A stretch of 64,000 nucleotides of DNA from Lysinibacillus sp. OF-1 (GCF_028356935.1 NZ_CP102798.1:4092001-4156000); one strand, 5' to 3'. Positions 1 to 11,353 are shown, counted from the stretch's first letter. Notes: generated from the sequence alone by a model not told the origin. A program made the numbers and translations.

Positions 1-500
1 ATACCATCATAAGCCATTCCATTGATATGATCGACGATACGATGATCGAGCATCGTTTTTGCCTCTGGACTATAGCCATGTGCTACATAAAAAGCATCAA
101 ATCCCTTTGCCATATCAATGAAATAGGAGCGTGCACTTCGAACTGGACCAATATTTTCAGGTAGCTCACTTTGGTATATTGCTAAAAAGCGTGTCACATT
201 GCCTTCCGCAAGCATTTCATAAATGACATCTGCATCAGCCAATCCAGATTGTGGACGTGCTGCTGGATGATTATTAATTGTGACCATAATAGGCCGCTGT
301 GTAATTTCTTCTAGCACAGCCTCCCCAGTGAGTGGAGCCACGAATTTGGGTTGTTGAACAGGCTCCTCCCCAACCGTTTCTTCCTCCACTATAGAGTCAT
401 CGTCTTCTTTTACTTTTGGTGTATCCTTTGAACATCCACCGATCAACAAAGCACTAAATGCCATTGCAATCCATAATTTCTTTGATTTGAACACAAGCAT
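1..500 (-). CDS. yerB: YerB-like lipoprotein with DUF3048 domain (partial, C-terminus outside window)
   Basis: Read on the minus strand from an ATG at 500, about 8 nt after AAGGAGAGGT. The first 166 codons are open to the window edge, so the 3' end is missing. The start encodes a basic N-terminus, a hydrophobic stretch and the lipobox LLIGGC, so it is a membrane-anchored lipoprotein. A charged D/E-rich linker follows, then the beginning of a DUF3048 domain (motifs VTINNHPAARPQ and IGPVRSARSYF). In B. subtilis yerB follows yerA as here. The biochemical function of the family is not established. The identification rests on domain motifs plus synteny. Confidence 0.85.
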   Translation of the reverse strand, partial: MLVFKSKKLWIAMAFSALLIGGCSKDTPKVKEDDDSIVEEETVGEEPVQQPKFVAPLTGEAVLEEITQRPIMVTINNHPAARPQSGLADADVIYEMLAEGNVTRFLAIYQSELPENIGPVRSARSYFIDMAKGFDAFYVAHGYSPEAKTMLDHRIVDHINGMAYDG

Positions 501-563
501 ACCTCTCCTTTGAACACTTACACATGACGGCAATTGTTTAAACAGCTGAAACACTTTCATTAA

Positions 564-2285
564 TTAGCGCATAACAGCAGGTAATAATAACTTATTCTTC
601 ATCACATCGAAAATCCCTTTTGGTGTTATACGAATATATGGTAAATGAGTGGATTGTAAAAATAATAACGTGTAAATAGCATCTCCTAATTGATAACCTC
701 GATCTGCTAAAGCTTGTTTTAAAGCATTTTCTTTCTCCGTTAATGCAAGTACGTCTCCATCATATAAAAGTCCACCGATTGTTAATGGGATGTCCGCTAT
801 CACTTCTCCTTTTTCGACTAGGACAATACCACCATTTCTAGCCTTCATTTCTTCGAAAGCTTTGATCATATCTTCTTTGTTTTTTCCAATTAGCAAAATA
901 TCGCCTGTGTTTGAATAGGAGGATGCAAAGCCTTGAACATCTGTCGCAAATCCTTTAATCATCGTATTCACATGCCAGTTACCTTCCCGGTTAAGGAGCA
1001 TTAAATAGCACTCGTCATGATTCGCCAGTTGCCCTTCTCTAGTTATGAAAGAGTTATAAGGCTTTGTAATAACATCATTGACTAACTGAATACCAAAGGG
1101 CATTGAAAACTGAAAATCTTGTGAATCTAATGAAAAATCTAAATCTAATGCTGGGATTGCAGAATAATCAACTGATGCAAATTTATGCACACGTTCTCCA
1201 TCACGCTTCAACCAAACACCCTTCGATAAGACACTTTCAGGAACAGGATGATATTCATCTTGTAAAATATTCAGGGAAGCGAAGCGACCTGTCGCGATAA
1301 ACCCATGTAAATTAGACATATTATAATAGCGTGCCACATTATAAGAAGCCATTTGATAGGCATCGATTGGAGATACTCCTGCATCTAAGGCTGCCTGAAT
1401 ACATTTATCCATCACACCATCCTCATGGAATGAAGGTGGTGAGCCATCTGTTGTCATCATTAAATGATCAAAAATAGGAAGTTCTTTTTCTACTATTCCT
1501 TTTAGCAGATGTGGTAAATCTGGACGAATGGAAGAATAACGTAATGTTACTGCATAGCCCTGCATAATGCGCCGCTCTACTTCCTCCACTGTCATTGCCT
1601 CATGGTCCCCATCAGCACCAAGCAGTTTCATGCGTGCTAAAGTTCTTTCTGAAGCTCCTGGGAAATGTCCTTCAATTTTTTTCCCAAGCCCCTTCGCCAT
1701 TTGCATACGATAAAGCATTTGATCATCGCCATGCAGCAGCTTAGGCCAGCCTGTCAACTCTCCACCAAGCAAGACATCACTTCGCTCTAGCCATTCCAAT
1801 ATGGACGTATTAGAGAAAACTTCTTCCTCTTGCTCCAGTTCAGTTTGTGAATCAAAGCGAGTCCACCAATAAAAAGAAAACGGTAGCTTTTTCAAGTTAT
1901 CCAAAATTGAAAACGCTTTCTTATTTTCTAAATTTAAAACAAAACTTAAATTATCGGAAATAAAAGCTGTTGTTCCAAGCTGACCACAAAAATCTGCAAA
2001 TGACTGTGGATGATAAAGCTGGAACGGATGGACGTGTGGTTCAATATAGCCTGGTACAATTGTTTTCCCTGTACAATCCACCACTTCTGTTCCTTCTAAT
2101 AAAGGAGGCATTCTGTCACCAGCATAGACAATGCGATCTCCTAAAATCCAAATGTTTCCTACTACAAATTGTTTCAGCATACTATGCAAATAACGTGCAT
2201 TTTTCAACACGATATCTGGTGCCTTTTTCCCATCGATTACTGCTAATTGCTGTCGTAACTTTGTTATTTTCCATACTGGATCCAT
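564..2285 (-). CDS. yerA: Adenine deaminase-like amidohydrolase YerA
   Basis: A 573-residue amidohydrolase of the adenine deaminase-like YerA group. The N-terminal composite beta domain is followed by the metal-ligand motif EPHVHPF (His84 and His86) and a later DGSPPSFHEDG segment, as in metal-dependent TIM-barrel hydrolases that deaminate purines. Length matches the B. subtilis protein (about 580 aa). ATG start with GGAAGGAG 8 nt upstream. It lies 63 bp upstream of yerB in the same direction and just past the end of the pur operon, as in B. subtilis. True adenine deaminase activity is not proven for YerA, so treat the substrate as tentative. Confidence 0.85.
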   Translation of the reverse strand: MDPVWKITKLRQQLAVIDGKKAPDIVLKNARYLHSMLKQFVVGNIWILGDRIVYAGDRMPPLLEGTEVVDCTGKTIVPGYIEPHVHPFQLYHPQSFADFCGQLGTTAFISDNLSFVLNLENKKAFSILDNLKKLPFSFYWWTRFDSQTELEQEEEVFSNTSILEWLERSDVLLGGELTGWPKLLHGDDQMLYRMQMAKGLGKKIEGHFPGASERTLARMKLLGADGDHEAMTVEEVERRIMQGYAVTLRYSSIRPDLPHLLKGIVEKELPIFDHLMMTTDGSPPSFHEDGVMDKCIQAALDAGVSPIDAYQMASYNVARYYNMSNLHGFIATGRFASLNILQDEYHPVPESVLSKGVWLKRDGERVHKFASVDYSAIPALDLDFSLDSQDFQFSMPFGIQLVNDVITKPYNSFITREGQLANHDECYLMLLNREGNWHVNTMIKGFATDVQGFASSYSNTGDILLIGKNKEDMIKAFEEMKARNGGIVLVEKGEVIADIPLTIGGLLYDGDVLALTEKENALKQALADRGYQLGDAIYTLLFLQSTHLPYIRITPKGIFDVMKNKLLLPAVMR

Positions 2286-2484
2286 GCTATTCGCTCCTTC
2301 CTAATTTACGTAATTTTTCATTGTGTAAATCCAACTTGAAATCACATACTACTACTGCATAATCGCATACTTTCATAAAAATTATGCTTTATGCAATCAT
2401 CTTGTTTCAATCGTAACACAGCACTTTCATAAAGCAAAGTGCACCTCGCTTAATTTTTCCACAATGACTAAAGGAGGAAGTATG

Positions 2485-2910
2485 ATGATGCAGCAAGCAA
2501 ATTTAAGCGAAAAAAATGCATTTTGTCGTTTTGCAATGGGTACAAGTTTGACAGCATTTGGTATCGCTAAAGTTTCTAGAGATCCTAATTGTACAAAAGG
2601 TCGATTAATGATTGCATTAGGTGCCATGAAAATGGCTGAGGGACTCTTTAAATATTGTCCAACAAAGGCGCTCTTAAGCTCCAATATGCAAAATGCCATG
2701 AACACCTCTATGCAAAGTATGTTCAGCGGGCAAAATTCTATGTCTTCTGAACAAATCGATAAACTCATGAAGGATTTTTCCTCTGCTATATCTGGTAATT
2801 CTTCAGGTTCACAAGCTACCGCTTCAAAACAATCTGACACCAGCACTTCAACTCAAAATTCCTCAAATAGTAGCGATTCTTCAACGAATAAAGCTCAAAA
2901 TCCTTCTTAG
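2485..2910 (+). CDS. Small DUF2892 (YgaP-like membrane domain) protein with Ser/Thr/Asn-rich tail
   Basis: About 141 aa. Residues 8-55 carry a Cys-containing GTSLTAFGIAKVSRDP / MIALGAMKMAEGLFKYCP pattern typical of DUF2892 membrane hairpins. The last 50 residues are low-complexity Ser/Thr/Gln/Asn. Three in-frame ATGs follow each other at 2482, 2485 and 2488. AAGGAGGAAG at 2471-2480 lies between them and an upstream ATG at 2464, so 2464 is excluded, and spacing favours 2485. It is transcribed opposite to both flanking genes and has its own hairpin terminator. Function unknown; the domain call is from pattern only. Confidence 0.75.
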   Translation: MMQQANLSEKNAFCRFAMGTSLTAFGIAKVSRDPNCTKGRLMIALGAMKMAEGLFKYCPTKALLSSNMQNAMNTSMQSMFSGQNSMSSEQIDKLMKDFSSAISGNSSGSQATASKQSDTSTSTQNSSNSSDSSTNKAQNPS

Positions 2911-2916
2911 TCAAAG

Positions 2917-2947
2917 GAGCCGTCCCAATCTATTATTGAGACGGCTC
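2917..2947. terminator. Hairpin terminator between the DUF2892 gene and purD
   Basis: GAGCCGTC at 2917-2924 pairs with GACGGCTC at 2940-2947. It lies directly after the stop at 2910 and before the end of purD at 3024, so it may serve both converging transcripts. The T-run is weak on the plus strand. Confidence 0.7.
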
Positions 2948-3023
2948 TTACCTCTTACGTTTGAAACAACAAGAGGTTTCAAAAGATGATTAAAAATATT
3001 TTAAAATTTAGAAAAAATAACAA

Positions 3024-4280
3024 TTACTTAAATGTACGCCAGCCAATATCTTGACGGAAGAAAAAGTGATCCCATGTTTCTGTAGCAATTCCAGCGTATA
3101 CCTTTTCCTGTGCTTCCTGCAAAGTAGGAGCTTTGGCAGCAACTAACAGGACACGGCCACCATTACCAACAAATTGGCCATCCACTAATTTTGTACCTGC
3201 ATGGAATACTGCATGGGATGTGGAAAGTGCCTCTAAATTCGGTAATGCTTTGCCTTTTTCAACGTCACCAGGATAGCCTTCTGCTGCAATGACAACACCA
3301 AGCATCGCTTCTTCTGACCATTGTAAATCAAATGGCTGTTCATCCATTAAAGCCATCATAAATGCCCCAAAATCAGAAACCATACGCGGTAACACTACTT
3401 GCGTTTCTGGATCACCAAAACGAGCATTAAATTCTATAACCTGAGGACCTTTCTTTGTTAAAATTAACCCAGCATATAAAATACCTGTAAAGGAAGCACC
3501 ATCAGCATCCATCCCTCTAACAGTAGGTTCTACAATTGTATGATATGCAAGATCAACTACTTCTTGAGAGATTTGTGGTACAGGCGAGTATGCACCCATG
3601 CCTCCAGTGTTTGGTCCTTTATCACCGTCATAGGCACGTTTATGGTCTTGTGCAATAACCATTGGATAAATTTGTCCTTTATGTACAAAGGACATAAAGG
3701 AGAACTCTTCTCCGTCTAAAAATTCTTCAATGACAACTCGTGAAGAGGAATCACCAAAGCGTTGATTGCCAATCATATCCTCGACAGCTTCAATTGCTTC
3801 TTCCTCTGTCATGGCCACAACAACACCCTTACCAGCCGCTAAACCATCTGCTTTAATGACAATAGGCGCCCCTTGTTCTTGAATATAAGCGATCGCTTTT
3901 TCTGCTTCAGTAAACGTTTCATGTGAGGCTGTAGGAATATTATATTTATTCATCATTTCTTTCGCATAGGATTTGCTACTTTCGATTTGAGCTGCAACCT
4001 TTGAAGGGCCAAAAATACGTAAACCTCTAGCTGTAAAGAAATCAACAATGCCTTCAGCAAGTGGCTGTTCTGGGCCAACAAATGTTAACGCAATATCATT
4101 TTCCTTGGCAAATTGAGCAAGACCTGCGAAATCCATTGTATCAATAGCTACAACTTCTATTTCGCCTCCCATTCCATCATTGCCTGGCGCTACAAATACT
4201 TTGTGAACCGATGGAGAAATGCTAAATTGTTTAGCGATTGCATGCTCACGACCGCCGCTTCCGATTACTAATACATTCAT
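3024..4280 (-). CDS. purD: Phosphoribosylamine-glycine ligase (GAR synthetase)
   Basis: A 418-aa ATP-grasp enzyme that joins glycine to 5-phosphoribosylamine, the second step of IMP synthesis. The N-terminus reads VLVIGSGGREHAIA. The ATP-grasp core follows with KADGLAAGKGVVVA near 145-158 and the GPNTGGMGAYSP loop near 227-238, then the metal-binding segment EFNARFGDPE. Length is normal. ATG start about 10 nt after AGGAGG. It is the last gene of the purEKBCSQLFMNHD operon, separated from purH by 81 nt holding a hairpin. Confidence 0.97.
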   Translation of the reverse strand: MNVLVIGSGGREHAIAKQFSISPSVHKVFVAPGNDGMGGEIEVVAIDTMDFAGLAQFAKENDIALTFVGPEQPLAEGIVDFFTARGLRIFGPSKVAAQIESSKSYAKEMMNKYNIPTASHETFTEAEKAIAYIQEQGAPIVIKADGLAAGKGVVVAMTEEEAIEAVEDMIGNQRFGDSSSRVVIEEFLDGEEFSFMSFVHKGQIYPMVIAQDHKRAYDGDKGPNTGGMGAYSPVPQISQEVVDLAYHTIVEPTVRGMDADGASFTGILYAGLILTKKGPQVIEFNARFGDPETQVVLPRMVSDFGAFMMALMDEQPFDLQWSEEAMLGVVIAAEGYPGDVEKGKALPNLEALSTSHAVFHAGTKLVDGQFVGNGGRVLLVAAKAPTLQEAQEKVYAGIATETWDHFFFRQDIGWRTFK

Positions 4281-4307
4281 TTTAGAGAATCCTCCTATTT
4301 GTAAGTA

Positions 4308-4335
4308 AGACCGAGATGAACCAGCATCTCGGTCT
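4308..4335. other. Intercistronic hairpin between purH and purD
   Basis: AGACCGAGATG at 4308-4318 is perfectly complementary to CATCTCGGTCT at 4325-4335, with a 6-nt loop. The U-run is on the plus-strand side, not downstream in the direction of pur transcription, so a simple terminator is unlikely. Processing or mRNA stability is a possible role. Confidence 0.65.
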
Positions 4336-4361
4336 GTTTTGTTTCTTATATGTTTTATTAA

Positions 4362-5888
4362 TTAGTGTTTAAAATGGCGTACACCTGTGAATACCATAGC
4401 AATTCCATATTCATTTGCTTTATCAATGGAATCTTGATCTTTAATCGAGCCACCTGGTTGAATAATAGCATTAATTCCTGCCGCTGCTGCTGCTTCAACA
4501 GTATCACTCATTGGGAAAAATGCGTCTGATGCTAGTGCAGCACCTTTTGCTTTTTCTCCAGCTTGCTCAAAGGCAATTTTAGCAGCACCTACGCGGTTCA
4601 TTTGACCTGCACCTACACCAAGTGTCATTTGGGAATCTGTTACAACAATCGCATTCGATTTAACATGTTTGACAACTGACCAACCAAGCTGTAATGCTTC
4701 CCATTCCTGTTTTGTTGGTTCACGATCTGTCACTACTTTAATATCTGCATTGCCAAAACCATAGCGATCCGGCTCTTGTACAAGAAGGCCACCTTCAACA
4801 GATACTACGTTGAATTGATCTTGTTTTGCTTGCTCAAATGGAATAGTTAGTAAGCGAATATTTTTCTTTTGCGTTAAAATGTCTAACGCTTCTTGTGAGA
4901 ATGCAGGTGCAATAATGATTTCTAAGAAAATGTGACTTAACTTTTCAGCAGTTGCTGCATCTACTTCCATATTTAACGCGATAATACCACCAAAAATAGA
5001 TGTTGAATCTGCTTCATAAGCTTTATCGAATGCTGCCTCTAATGTAATACCTGTACCAACGCCACATGGATTCATATGCTTTACTGCTACAGCAGCTGGC
5101 ATTTCAAATTCTTTGACGATTTGTAGTGCTGCATTACCATCTTGAATATTGTTGTAGGATAACTCTTTCCCATGTAATTGTGTAGCATAGGCCAATGAGA
5201 AGTCTGAGCCAAGACGTTTTTGGTAGAAAGCCGCTTTTTGGTGTGGGTTTTCTCCATAGCGTAAATTTTGCTTTAACTCATATGTCATCGTTAAGCTCTC
5301 TGGGAATTCTTCTTCTGTCAGGTAGTTCGAAATATAAGAATCATAAGCGGCTGTGTGACGGAAAACTTTCGCAGCTAATTGACGACGTGTTTCAATTGTA
5401 GTTGCGCCGTTTGCTTTTAGTTCTTCTAATACTGTTGCATAGTCATTGCTATCCACGATTACTGTTACATATTGATGGTTTTTTGCAGCAGAGCGTAACA
5501 TTGTTGGGCCACCGATATCAATGTTTTCAATTGCATCATCCCATGTTACATTAGGCTTTGAAATTGTTTCAACAAATGGATATAGATTAACACAAACAAT
5601 CTCAATTGGCTCAATTCCATGCTCGTTCATTTGTGCTTGATGAGAAGCATCGTCAAACTTTCCTAATAGACCACCGTGGATCATTGGATTTAATGTTTTC
5701 ACACGACCATCTAAAATTTCTGGGAACTTCGTTACTTCATCTACTGCCGTTACAGCCACCGCATTATCCTGTAACATTTTTTTCGTACCGCCAGTTGATA
5801 AAATTTCATAACCTAATGCTACTAATTCCTTTGCAAATTCTAAAATACCATCTTTATTGGAAACACTGATTAATGCACGTTTTGTCAC
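4362..5888 (-). CDS. purH: Bifunctional AICAR formyltransferase/IMP cyclohydrolase
   Basis: A 508-aa bifunctional enzyme for the last two steps to IMP. Residues 1 to about 190 form the MGS-like IMP cyclohydrolase domain ([32 protein letters not shown]). The C-terminal part is the AICAR transformylase with the KHMNPCGVG motif near 270. The start is GTG at 5888, placed 8 nt after GGAGG. Length is as in Bacillus. It is flanked by intergenic hairpins on both sides within the operon. Confidence 0.97.
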   Translation of the reverse strand: MTKRALISVSNKDGILEFAKELVALGYEILSTGGTKKMLQDNAVAVTAVDEVTKFPEILDGRVKTLNPMIHGGLLGKFDDASHQAQMNEHGIEPIEIVCVNLYPFVETISKPNVTWDDAIENIDIGGPTMLRSAAKNHQYVTVIVDSNDYATVLEELKANGATTIETRRQLAAKVFRHTAAYDSYISNYLTEEEFPESLTMTYELKQNLRYGENPHQKAAFYQKRLGSDFSLAYATQLHGKELSYNNIQDGNAALQIVKEFEMPAAVAVKHMNPCGVGTGITLEAAFDKAYEADSTSIFGGIIALNMEVDAATAEKLSHIFLEIIIAPAFSQEALDILTQKKNIRLLTIPFEQAKQDQFNVVSVEGGLLVQEPDRYGFGNADIKVVTDREPTKQEWEALQLGWSVVKHVKSNAIVVTDSQMTLGVGAGQMNRVGAAKIAFEQAGEKAKGAALASDAFFPMSDTVEAAAAAGINAIIQPGGSIKDQDSIDKANEYGIAMVFTGVRHFKH

Positions 5889-5951
5889 AACAATATCCTC
5901 CTAATTTTTATCGTGCTTACCACGAACTGACTTGCTTCTATAAGATTAATA

Positions 5952-5993
5952 GAGTTAGGTCTTACTTGTTGAGTAAGGTTCTCGACCTAACTC
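5952..5993. other. Compound hairpin between purN and purH
   Basis: GAGTTAGGTC at 5952-5961 pairs with GACCTAACTC at 5984-5993. A nested CTTACT/AGTAAG helix sits inside, so the whole 42-nt stretch can form one long stem. It lies in the 113-nt gap ahead of purH; in the direction of the operon only a weak T-rich tail follows. Confidence 0.65.
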
Positions 5994-6001
5994 CTCTTCA
6001 G

Positions 6002-6571
6002 TTATTGTAATAATTGCTGTAAAGCCTTTGTATATAATAGATGCTCTTGCTTATGAATTTCAGCTTCTGTTGCCTCTCGATTTCCTTCAATGACAGGTAC
6101 AGCAGCCTGTGCGATAATCGGACCAGTATCCATTCCTTCATCAACAAAATGCACTGTTACCCCTGTAATCTTTACACCATGATTGATTGCCTGACCAATG
6201 GCGTCCTTCCCGGGGAATGCTGGCAATAAGGAAGGATGGATATTAACAATTCGTTGCGGAAAGGCTGCTAATAATACGTCACTAATTAAACGCATATACC
6301 CTGCAAGCACAATCCATTTCACATCGCATTCATGTAAAGCATCGATAATGGCTGTCTCATAAGCTGCTTTTGATACAAACTCTTTTGGATTTAATGCTAA
6401 CACTGGAATCCCCAAATTTTCAGCACGTGTCACTACAAACGCACCGGGCTTATCTGTCACCACTAGTTCAATCTTTGCATGCAGTTCTCCACTTCCGATC
6501 GCCTCTTGAATGGCTTGAAAATTACTCCCGCTGCCTGATGCGAACACGGCGATTTTTGTTGGTGCAGTCAT
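6002..6571 (-). CDS. purN: Phosphoribosylglycinamide formyltransferase (GAR transformylase)
   Basis: A 189-aa folate-dependent GAR transformylase that adds the formyl group to GAR in IMP synthesis. The N-terminal loop is AVFASGSGSNFQ. The catalytic Asn/His lie in IVNIHPSLLPAFPG (about 105-118), and the catalytic Asp in HFVDEGMDTGP. Start ATG at 6571 overlaps the purM stop by one base (TAATG), which suggests coupled translation. Normal length. Confidence 0.97.
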   Translation of the reverse strand: MTAPTKIAVFASGSGSNFQAIQEAIGSGELHAKIELVVTDKPGAFVVTRAENLGIPVLALNPKEFVSKAAYETAIIDALHECDVKWIVLAGYMRLISDVLLAAFPQRIVNIHPSLLPAFPGKDAIGQAINHGVKITGVTVHFVDEGMDTGPIIAQAAVPVIEGNREATEAEIHKQEHLLYTKALQQLLQ

Positions 6572-7626
6572 TACACTAAACTCCCATCATGTGAGCCATT
6601 AAACACTACTCCGTCGCCTTTGATAACACGTCCGATTGGATAAGCCTTTTCACCATTTGCTTCTACTGCTGCCATTACTTTCTCAGCTTCAGCTACTGGC
6701 ACAGCTATTACAAAACCAATCCCCATGTTAAAGACATTATATAGATCTTTATCTTCTAACTGGCCTTTATCTTTTAGGAATTCAAAGATACGTAATACTG
6801 GCCAAGAACCTAAGTCGATTTCCGTTGCTAATCCTTCTGGCATCATACGCGGTAGATTTTCATAGAAACCTCCACCAGTAACATGAGCACAACCATGTAC
6901 ATCTGCTGCCTTTAAAGCTGCTAATACTGGCTTAGCATATAGCTTTGTTGGCACGAGAAGAGCCTCCCCGATCGGTCCTAAATCTTCATAGCCTTCAACA
7001 ATGGCATCCACCGCATATTGCTGTTCTGCAAAAACAATTTTTCGCACTAAAGAATAACCGTTTGAATGTACACCACTTGATGCAATCCCAATAAGCACAT
7101 CGCCTTCAACGATTTTTTCACCTGTCACAATGGCAGACTTTTCACAAGCACCTACTGCAAACCCTGCTAAATCATATTCGTCTTCTTCATAAAGACCAGG
7201 CATTTCCGCAGTTTCGCCACCAATTAGTGCTGCACCAGATTGCACACAGCCATCTGCAACACCTTTAACAATTTGTTCAATTTTTGCAGGCTCTGCTTTT
7301 CCAAGCGCTACGTAATCTAAAAAGTACAGTGGCTCTGCTCCTTGAGCAACAATATCATTGACACACATTGCTACACAATCCACACCAATTGTATCGTGCT
7401 TATCTACCATGAACGCTAGTTTTAGCTTTGTTCCAACACCATCTGTCCCTGAAATAAGAACAGGTTCTTTAAGATTTAGTTTTGACAAGTCAAACATGCC
7501 ACCAAAGCCACCGAACGTTCCCATTACACCTAAACGGTTCGTACGTTCAACATGAGACTTCATTCGTTTTACAGCTTCATAACCCGCTTCAATATTTACA
7601 CCTGCTTGTTCATATGCCTTTGACAC
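6571..7626 (-). CDS. purM: Phosphoribosylformylglycinamidine cyclo-ligase (AIR synthetase)
   Basis: 351-aa AIR synthetase of the PurM/ThiL/HypE/SelD superfamily, closing the imidazole ring. ATP-binding motifs [14 protein letters not shown] and [12 protein letters not shown] lie in the N-terminal half and [11 protein letters not shown] near the middle. I place the start at the GTG at 7626, because AAGGAGG ends 8 nt before it and family members begin with SKAYEQAGV. An upstream in-frame ATG (7650) would put the Shine-Dalgarno sequence inside the gene. Confidence 0.96.
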   Translation of the reverse strand: MSKAYEQAGVNIEAGYEAVKRMKSHVERTNRLGVMGTFGGFGGMFDLSKLNLKEPVLISGTDGVGTKLKLAFMVDKHDTIGVDCVAMCVNDIVAQGAEPLYFLDYVALGKAEPAKIEQIVKGVADGCVQSGAALIGGETAEMPGLYEEDEYDLAGFAVGACEKSAIVTGEKIVEGDVLIGIASSGVHSNGYSLVRKIVFAEQQYAVDAIVEGYEDLGPIGEALLVPTKLYAKPVLAALKAADVHGCAHVTGGGFYENLPRMMPEGLATEIDLGSWPVLRIFEFLKDKGQLEDKDLYNVFNMGIGFVIAVPVAEAEKVMAAVEANGEKAYPIGRVIKGDGVVFNGSHDGSLV

Positions 7627-7665
7627 GCAGAGTTCCTCCTTATCATCCAAATCGCCTCAGTACCC

Positions 7666-7689
7666 TAGAAGTCTTTGTATAGCCTTCTA
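7666..7689. other. Short hairpin between purF and purM
   Basis: TAGAAG at 7666-7671 pairs with CTTCTA at 7684-7689 in the 92-nt gap between purF and purM. The stem is only 6 bp. It is listed because every non-overlapping junction in the later half of the operon carries a hairpin. Confidence 0.35.
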
Positions 7690-7718
7690 CCGATCACCAA
7701 TCCGTTGCGATGTTTTTC

Positions 7719-9143
7719 TTAACGTAATAGTTCTTTTTCATGTGGTAAGATGGTATCCGGGAAAATCTCTGTTGGATATTTGCCTGTAAAGCATGCTAAG
7801 CATAGCCCACGATTGTCATCTTCATATGGTCGTGCAATTGTCTCTACCATGCCCTCAACAGAAAGGAACGTAAGAGAATCTGCACCGATTGCATCACGAA
7901 TTTCATCTACTTTATGACTAGAGGCAATCAGCTCTTCATGTGTGGAAGTATCAATGCCATAATAACAAGGATTTGTCATTGGCGGTGAAGAGATCACAAC
8001 ATGAACTTCTGCTGCACCAGCATCTTTTAACATTTTGACAATACGACGTGATGTTGTACCACGCACAATTGAATCGTCCACCATTACTACACGTTTACCC
8101 TTTACAACTTGAACAACTGGTGACAGTTTCATTTTTACACCACGTTCACGTAATTCCTGTGTTGGCTGAATAAACGTACGACCAACATAGCGGTTTTTAA
8201 TAAGACCTAATTCATAAGGGATGCCACTTTCTTCTGCAAAACCAATCGCTGCTGAAATACTTGAATCAGGTACACCCGTTACAACATCAGCCTCAATATG
8301 CGCACATTCACGGGCAAGTTGTTTCCCCATACGCTTACGCGCCATATGAACATTAATGCCATCAATATCTGAATCAGGACGAGCTAAATAAACATATTCC
8401 ATCGCACACATCGAACGCTTTTCCATATCAGCAAAGCGATCCGATTTTACACCCTCATCATTAATAATGATGAGCTCTCCTGGCTCCACAGAACGAACGA
8501 ATTCTGCACCAATTAAATCAAATGCACAAGTTTCAGAAGCTACCACCCAGCCATCTCCAAGCTTTCCAAGAGATAATGGACGTAAACCATGTGGATCACG
8601 TGCAACAAGCATTTCATCCTTTGTCATAATTAAGAAAGAATACGCACCCTTTAATAGAGAAAGGGCATTTTTCACCTTTGCACGGAATGGTGAATGCGAG
8701 CTTTTCTTAATAAGATGCGCCAGCACTTCTGTATCAGAGCTAGAATGGAAAATACTTCCTTGTCGTTCTAGATACTGTTTTAAATGTGTCGCATTGACTA
8801 AGTTACCGTTATGGGCAATTGAAAGGCTACCAGTTGAGGAGTGGAATAATAGTGGCTGTACGTTTTCAATACCGCCGCCACCAGCAGTCGTGTAACGAAC
8901 ATGAGCAATAGCCGCTTTGCCGTTGACTGCTTTTAATTTATCTTCGTTGAAAACATCATTAACTAGTCCTTCGCCTTTCACCGCGCGAAGATGCTGTCCA
9001 TCTGAAACGACAATTCCAGCCCCTTCTTGTCCACGGTGTTGAAGAGCATGTAGCCCGTAATAGCTAAGGTGTGCTGGACTTGGGTTACCCCAAATACCAA
9101 ACACCCCACATTCTTCGTTTAAGCCTCTGAGTTCAGCAAGCAT
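7719..9143 (-). CDS. purF: Amidophosphoribosyltransferase (glutamine PRPP amidotransferase)
   Basis: Committed enzyme of IMP synthesis; 474 aa from an ATG at 9143 with AAAGGAG 7 nt upstream. Residues 1-11 are a propeptide ([11 protein letters not shown]) removed to expose the catalytic Cys12 of the Ntn glutaminase domain (CGVFGIWG, then [15 protein letters not shown]). The C-terminal PRT domain has [14 protein letters not shown]. The four cysteines that hold the [4Fe-4S] cluster of Bacillus-type PurF can be seen in SMCAMEY, NPCYYG and GLCLACF. The gene start overlaps the purL end by 25 bp. Confidence 0.96.
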   Translation of the reverse strand: MLAELRGLNEECGVFGIWGNPSPAHLSYYGLHALQHRGQEGAGIVVSDGQHLRAVKGEGLVNDVFNEDKLKAVNGKAAIAHVRYTTAGGGGIENVQPLLFHSSTGSLSIAHNGNLVNATHLKQYLERQGSIFHSSSDTEVLAHLIKKSSHSPFRAKVKNALSLLKGAYSFLIMTKDEMLVARDPHGLRPLSLGKLGDGWVVASETCAFDLIGAEFVRSVEPGELIIINDEGVKSDRFADMEKRSMCAMEYVYLARPDSDIDGINVHMARKRMGKQLARECAHIEADVVTGVPDSSISAAIGFAEESGIPYELGLIKNRYVGRTFIQPTQELRERGVKMKLSPVVQVVKGKRVVMVDDSIVRGTTSRRIVKMLKDAGAAEVHVVISSPPMTNPCYYGIDTSTHEELIASSHKVDEIRDAIGADSLTFLSVEGMVETIARPYEDDNRGLCLACFTGKYPTEIFPDTILPHEKELLR

Positions 9144-11353
9144 GGGATTGCTCCTTTCCAATTAGAACGGAATTCCTCCACTGTACCTTCTACAAGCACA
9201 CCTTTGTCCCCGTTGATTTTAACAAGTGCATCATTTGTTACGACACCAATTTGGTGAGCATCTTTGATGATTTCTACAAATGCAGCAGCATTTTCTTCTT
9301 TGACAGTTACAACAAAACGAGATTGACTTTCGCTGAATAATGCAGTTGTAGCAGATCCTGCTAATGTTACTTCAACACCAAGACCGTTTGCACCGAATGT
9401 TGTCTCAGCAATAGCGACTGCAAGACCACCCTCTGCAACGTCATGGGCAGATTGTACAAGACCAGCTTTAATCGCCTTTAATAAAGCTTGCTGACGTACC
9501 GCTTCCACTTCTAAATCTATAGCTGGCGCTTTTCCTGAAATAACGCCATTATTTAATAGTTTTTGTAGCTCTGAACCACCAAATTCAGTTTTTGTCTCAC
9601 CAATGACAAAGACAAGATCTCCTGCAGCTTTTACATCCTGTGTAGTTACATGAGCTAAATCTTCGATAAGACCAACCATACCAATTGTTGGTGTTGGATA
9701 AACGGCTTCGCCTGAACGCTCATTATAAAGAGAAACGTTACCACCGATTACTGGTGCATTTAATGCCGTACAAGCAGCAGAAATACCATCAGCAGATTTT
9801 TCAATTTGCCAGAAGATTTCTGGTTTCTCTGGATTACCAAAGTTTAAGCAGTCTGTAATCGCAAGTGGCGTACCACCCGTTGCCACGATATTACGTGCTG
9901 CTTCAGCTACTGCGATAGCTCCACCCACTTCTGGATCTAAATAGATATAGCGAGAGTTACAGTCCGTTGTCATCGCTAAACCTTTATTTGTCCCACGTAC
10001 ACGAATAACAGCAGCGTCAGACCCAGGCTTCACAACTGTCGATGTACGTACTTGATAATCGTATTGATCGTACACCCACTCTTTAGAAGCAATTGTTGGT
10101 GCTTGTAATAAAGCATTTAAAGTTTCTTTATAATCCGTCACAACTGGTTCTGCGTTCTCGATTGCTTGGAACTCAGCATAGTATGCAGGTTCAGCAGATG
10201 GTTTATGATAAACAGGAGCATCTTCTGCTAACGCATCAGCAGGTACTTCTGCCACTACTTGTCCTTTGTGTAAAAGGCGAAGCATTTTATCATCCGTTAC
10301 TCGGCCGATTGCTACAGCATCTAAATCATATTTATCAAAAATCGCTTTAATTTCATCTTCACGACCTTTTTTCACCACTAATAACATACGTTCTTGAGAC
10401 TCAGATAACATCATTTCGTACGCTGTCATACCTGTCTCACGTTGAGGCACTAAGTCTAAATTCATTTCTACACCAGAGCCTGCTTTTGAAGCCATTTCTG
10501 CTGATGAAGAAGTAAGACCAGCTGCACCCATATCTTGAATACCAACTAGAGCATCAGATTTTACAACTTCTAAACATGCTTCAAGTAAAAGTTTCTCCAT
10601 GAATGGGTCCCCTACTTGTACTGCTGGACGTTGGTTATCTGATTCCTCTGTTAATTCCTCAGAGGCAAATGTTGCACCATGAATTCCGTCACGACCTGTT
10701 TTCGCACCGACATACATAACTGTATTGCCGACACCCGCAGCAATACCACGTTGAATATCTTGATGGTCAATTAAACCGACACACATTGCATTAACAAGTG
10801 GATTACCTTCATAGCAAGGGTCAAATTGAATCTCGCCACCAACGGTCGGAATTCCGATGCAGTTACCATAACCTGCGATACCCGCAACAACTTCTTCAAA
10901 AAGATATTTACCACGTGCTGATTTTAATTCACCAAAACGTAATGAATTTAGCATGGCAATTGGACGTGCACCCATGGAGAAAACGTCACGGATAATACCG
11001 CCAACACCTGTTGCAGCTCCTTGATAAGGTTCGATTGCAGATGGATGGTTATGTGATTCCATTTTAAATACTACTGCCTGTTCATCACCAATATCGACAA
11101 TACCCGCACCTTCACCTGGACCTTGTAATACTTGTGGCCCTTTTGTCGGGAACTTACGTAGTACTGGCTTTGAATTTTTGTAAGAGCAGTGCTCAGACCA
11201 CATTACTGAGAAAAGACCTGTCTCTGTCCAGTTAGGTAGACGTCCTAAAATACCTTCTACCATTGCAAATTCTTCGTCTGACATCCCCATACCAGCGTAT
11301 AGCTTTTCATCCTTAATTTGCTGTGCTGTTGGCTCAAACTTAGTTGTTGACAT
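9119..11353 (-). CDS. purL: FGAM synthase, large catalytic subunit PurL
   Basis: 744-aa small-type PurL, which needs PurQ (glutaminase) and PurS. Visible PurM-like repeats include [22 protein letters not shown] near 97-118 and [21 protein letters not shown] in the second half. [18 protein letters not shown] is the conserved nucleotide-site segment. The start overlaps the 3' end of purQ by 14 bp and the gene runs into purF, so purQ-purL-purF are translationally coupled. Length is typical of Bacillus. Confidence 0.97.
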   Translation of the reverse strand: MSTTKFEPTAQQIKDEKLYAGMGMSDEEFAMVEGILGRLPNWTETGLFSVMWSEHCSYKNSKPVLRKFPTKGPQVLQGPGEGAGIVDIGDEQAVVFKMESHNHPSAIEPYQGAATGVGGIIRDVFSMGARPIAMLNSLRFGELKSARGKYLFEEVVAGIAGYGNCIGIPTVGGEIQFDPCYEGNPLVNAMCVGLIDHQDIQRGIAAGVGNTVMYVGAKTGRDGIHGATFASEELTEESDNQRPAVQVGDPFMEKLLLEACLEVVKSDALVGIQDMGAAGLTSSSAEMASKAGSGVEMNLDLVPQRETGMTAYEMMLSESQERMLLVVKKGREDEIKAIFDKYDLDAVAIGRVTDDKMLRLLHKGQVVAEVPADALAEDAPVYHKPSAEPAYYAEFQAIENAEPVVTDYKETLNALLQAPTIASKEWVYDQYDYQVRTSTVVKPGSDAAVIRVRGTNKGLAMTTDCNSRYIYLDPEVGGAIAVAEAARNIVATGGTPLAITDCLNFGNPEKPEIFWQIEKSADGISAACTALNAPVIGGNVSLYNERSGEAVYPTPTIGMVGLIEDLAHVTTQDVKAAGDLVFVIGETKTEFGGSELQKLLNNGVISGKAPAIDLEVEAVRQQALLKAIKAGLVQSAHDVAEGGLAVAIAETTFGANGLGVEVTLAGSATTALFSESQSRFVVTVKEENAAAFVEIIKDAHQIGVVTNDALVKINGDKGVLVEGTVEEFRSNWKGAIPCLLNSEA

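Noticed and set aside
2427-2846. 139-codon minus-strand frame opposite the DUF2892 gene
   Set aside because: The plus-strand frame has the Shine-Dalgarno sequence, domain pattern and terminator; the minus-strand frame has none.
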